From: Actinomycetota bacterium
GTDB lineage: Bacteria; Actinomycetota; Acidimicrobiia; Acidimicrobiales; Ilumatobacteraceae
Direction: 5' to 3'
Assembly: GCA_009704985.1 (NCBI GenBank)
Contig: WLDE01000018.1
Coordinates: forward strand, 1 to 32,559
DNA length: 32,559 nucleotides
Part shown: positions 30,136 through 32,559 of the stretch, one piece after another
Layout of the letters: every line of letters begins with the position of its first letter
Position numbering within the stretch: position 1 is the stretch's first letter
Notes under the pieces: model-generated
The model's input: the letters and a program-made list of their open reading frames with translations, nothing else
What the model was told of the DNA's origin: nothing
Database searches by the model: none
Made by a program: the position numbers and the translations under genes

Positions 30136-32436
30136 CTACGGCGCATCACTACTCATTCTCCAGGCGTCGGGAAAGACATCCGCGGCTTGGCGTACGTGTC
30201 GGAACTCAAAGTGCCCCAATCTAATCGCTTCCTGGCGCCACTCTGCATACGCCGCCTGAACGCGTGCGCGGGACGCTGAATCGAGGCTTGGCAGAATAGG
30301 CATCAGACGATGCGTATAGGTGAAGAAGGTCATGTAGGGGTGCTCGAACTCGCCTTCCGAGATGCGGGCAGACTTGGCTAGCGCATCCAAGCCCTCCACC
30401 CAGTAGTGGAATCTTGTAGTCGGCTGGATCTGTTCGGAGAGTTCCCCGGCCCGTCGCATCAGCACCGTACCAAGCGTGTTTAGTGTGAACGCGTCCTCGT
30501 GGCAGGCGACCGCCTTCTTCGCATAAGAGAACGCGCGTCCCAGATCGGAGGTCAAGGCCAAGGCGCGCTGCTCCCAATACCGGGCATTCTTGTTGTAGTA
30601 TTCCTCAAGTTCAGCGTACCAATCGTCGACGTCATCTCGTCCGAGTAGATCCCGAACTGCTTCCACCCTCATCATTTCTCGGACGATTCTGAATTCGTGT
30701 GTCCTTCGGCGCATGGCGCGAGGGTTTATGAATGGTGCGCAAGACTTAGCGATTCTGAGCCCGAGCTCGCTTAGAGGCGTCATGTGGAAGGCTGAGCAAC
30801 GATCGGACGTGATCAGGTCCGCAAGGAAGTGGTGCCGTAGTCGAATGGCACCAACTTCGTTCTTGTCTGTCACGATCCAGTCGCTAAGCGGGCCGCCCGG
30901 ATCCAGCTCAGCGAAGATCTCGTTGACATCTTGGCCCGTGACCTCGCTGACAATGTTGATCGGTACTGAGAGTCCGTACTTCGCCACAAGGGCAACTGCG
31001 GTGAAGATCCCCTTTACCTTCGGCTCCGCAGACTGATACGCAGCGGCGCCACGGTCGATGAAGCCGTGTGCATCCTCGAGGGTCGCAAGAGAGCTGAAGA
31101 GATCACGTCCGTTTGTGACGAAGTGCAACTCCTGGGAACGCCGATCGAGACCCTCAAGTCGTCCCAGCCGAGCATGTCGACCCCGTACTTCCACGATCTC
31201 TCGCCACAGCTGCGGTGTCGGGGTGACGAATACGGTCGACTCCAGGCCGATGACCGACCACGACGGCAGCGCCCGCCGAATGTGGTCGACATGAGCGTCG
31301 CGCTCGGCGCCTATGATTAGAAGTGGAACCTTGGAGTTGCGTGCCAGCTTTAGCAGCTGTGCCACTTCCCCCACCTCAGACGCCGCATTGTCGATGAGGA
31401 GCACTGCATCCGGTCGATCGGCAAAGAATCGAAGGAACTCTTCCGGGTTGATTCGCTCGTAGCCTTCAAGCACGTAGGGTCGCCATCCCGAAGTCGTAAG
31501 TTCGTGTGCCAGTCGCAGTAATGAGGTCGTCTTTCCGGTGAAAGCAGGGCCGTGAATGAGATACAGAGTCGCCTGCGTGGTCCGATTGTTCGGTGCACCG
31601 ATGTCCTCGCTCAACCGATTTACCCACGTGGGTATCCCATCCAGATCGGCAACTATGTCTGCCCAAATCGGCTCGTGACCATTGTAGAAGTCGTGGCCCC
31701 GAGGGGAGCCCGCGGGTGTGTTCGGAATGAGCGGCGCGAGTACGCGCCCTAGGTAGATTGATGTGTAGCTCGACGTGGTCTGCGTTTCGGTTGCATGGAC
31801 AGCACGGTGCAAATAGTCGAAGAACTCGCCCGCTGGGCTATTCACAACGACTAATCCGAAGCGTTCGTACTCGCGTCGTGTGAATTCGTCCACGCCTGGA
31901 AGCACAATTAGTGAAGGGAATCCGAAATCATGTGATCGATTTCCCTTGTGCAACACTTCGATCAGATCCGTCTCATCGTGAAGCCGAGCGCCGAGAACGA
32001 TGAACGGTCTGCGGGCGTAGTCGGCTCGCAGAATCGTATGCCAGTTGTGCTCCGTGGACGTCCGAAGGGCCGCCATGTACTCTGACTGATCGAATATCAG
32101 ATTTGGTGAAGGATTCCGGCCGAGTGATCCAACATACCCATGAAGATGGACAAGCGGAAACTCCTCAGCATCGCCGCCGTACGGGGTAGTCTGGTCAGTC
32201 CAGATGAGGGTTCGCGGTACCTGCCGTCTACTCTTGTTGTTCTGGTAGGCGGTCTCGATTGAGTCATCGATGTTGAATGACCAGATCGCTTCCCAACTGA
32301 GATCCGGAATGAGGCCATGCCAGCTGGCCGGCTCGCAGTCGGCGAAGAGTTCCTTGAATATGCTTAGCACGTGGGTTGCGCCTCGCTCGTCTATGAGCGC
32401 CCGGTACGTTCTAGTGGTTCGTCGCTGATTTAGCAA
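30136..32436 (-). pseudogene. SIR2-like/P-loop NTPase/helical-repeat defence protein, 5'-truncated
   Basis: The frame gives 766 residues but has no proper start: the first possible codon is TTG at 32436 and an in-frame TAG lies 9 bases upstream. The N-terminal part is a SIR2-like NAD-binding domain lacking its first strand and GAGxS loop: IWSFNIDDSIE (Asn55, Asp57), FPLVHLHGYVG (His99), NLIFDQSEYMAAL, FIVLGARLHDETDL. A STAND/AAA-like NTPase follows with P-loop GPAFTGKTTS (296-304) and Walker B AVLLIDNA (344-351), then a winged-helix-like segment and C-terminal helical repeats (AFSYAKKAVACHEDAFTLNTLGTVLMRRA). SIR2-NTPase-repeat proteins destroy NAD+ on phage infection. It is convergent with the restriction enzyme gene, 18 bp apart. 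Confidence 0.8.
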
Positions 32437-32559
32437 GGTGGGCTAGTCTTTCGTCATGCCGGTGATGACTGCTGCTGCGTTGGACGTGTCTGATGAGCAG
32501 CGGGTGGTGTTGGAGCGGTGGGCCCGTTCGACGGTGGAACCGCATCGACGGGTGGTTCA
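32430..32559 (+). mobile_element. IS630-family insertion sequence, left end (partial)
   Basis: The window's last 130 bp carry the start of a transposase gene at the point where the SIR2-NTPase frame breaks. IS630 elements insert at TA; a TA lies at 32431-32432 (others at 32412 and 32443), but the terminal repeat cannot be confirmed with only one end visible, so the boundary is approximate. Confidence 0.6.
32456..32559 (+). CDS. IS630-family transposase (N-terminus, runs off right edge)
   Basis: ATG at 32456 opens a frame to the edge: MPVMTAAALDVSDEQRVVLE then RWARSTVEPHRRVV. The pattern (L/V)SDEQR.VLERWARS....HRR is the standard opening of IS630-type DDE transposases, leading into their first helix-turn-helix. 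The catalytic domain lies outside the window. It may begin at the second ATG (32465). The opposite strand holds the truncated SIR2-NTPase gene, whose lost 5' end should lie beyond the other end of this element if it is a simple insertion. Confidence 0.75.
   Translation, partial: MPVMTAAALDVSDEQRVVLERWARSTVEPHRRVV

Noticed and set aside
32097..32436. TTG at 32436 as a true start of an intact SIR2-NTPase gene
   Set aside because: The SIR2 domain would lack its NAD-binding start, an in-frame stop is 9 bases upstream, and a transposase begins 20 bp away; truncation explains this better.

Overview
The window is very GC-rich bacterial DNA with dense, short-spaced genes, many GTG starts and many starts lacking a Shine-Dalgarno sequence but preceded by a TANNNT-type -10 box 6-8 bases upstream. 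This pattern, together with a WS/DGAT acyltransferase, several SDR, acyl-CoA and dioxygenase genes, and a CrtL-type lycopene cyclase, suggests a marine or freshwater actinobacterium. The Acidimicrobiia (Ilumatobacter-like) are my best guess, but this is inference; no rRNA or marker gene is present to prove it.

Positions 1-24,880 look like ordinary chromosome. From the left there is the start of a Thr/Pro-rich lipoprotein (minus strand, running off the edge), an SDR-GMC oxidoreductase operon, a WS/DGAT lipid acyltransferase, an aldo-keto reductase, a small acidic protein, a lipoprotein hydrolase, and a divergent pair of flavin-type split-barrel protein and metallo-beta-lactamase-fold protein. 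Then come a lycopene cyclase overlapping tail-to-tail with a SURF1 protein, a PhyH dioxygenase coupled to SURF1, and a second SDR fired divergently from a 23-bp palindromic promoter. An MFS exporter follows, with a phosphotransferase, a DUF4262 protein, a DCC-family thiol protein, a Tat-exported polysaccharide deacetylase, a saccharopine dehydrogenase-like enzyme under two matched operators, a DUF2256-DUF3253 protein, an acyl-CoA synthetase coupled to an isocitrate lyase/PEP mutase-family lyase, and a TauD-like dioxygenase. metX lies behind a SAM riboswitch, followed by small membrane or hypothetical proteins and a tRNA-Gly(GCC) with its terminator.

From the tRNA rightwards the character changes. 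A tyrosine integrase and an excisionase-like HTH protein sit just downstream of the tRNA-Gly gene, the typical layout of an integrated element. After a DJ-1/PfpI gene and a repeat-bearing intergenic stretch come a complete type II restriction-modification pair of the BsuBI/PstI family (expected target CTGCAG) and, convergent with it, a large SIR2-like/P-loop NTPase/helical-repeat protein of the kind found in anti-phage systems. The genes from 27.6 kb onward use visibly more A/T and rarer codons than the left part, consistent with transfer. The SIR2-NTPase gene has lost its 5' end: its reading frame runs into a stop next to the start of an IS630-type transposase that continues past the right edge. 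The right quarter is therefore best read as a defence island in which one system looks intact and another has been broken by an insertion sequence.

The main regulatory signals are the SAM riboswitch (metX), a pair of CTGAC-N6-GTCAG operators 42 bp apart (saccharopine dehydrogenase-like gene), the divergent palindromic promoter at 10,744-10,766, and three 12-bp-phased GTTCAC repeats upstream of the restriction-modification genes. Short GC-rich tandem repeats sit at many gene junctions, especially between convergent genes.
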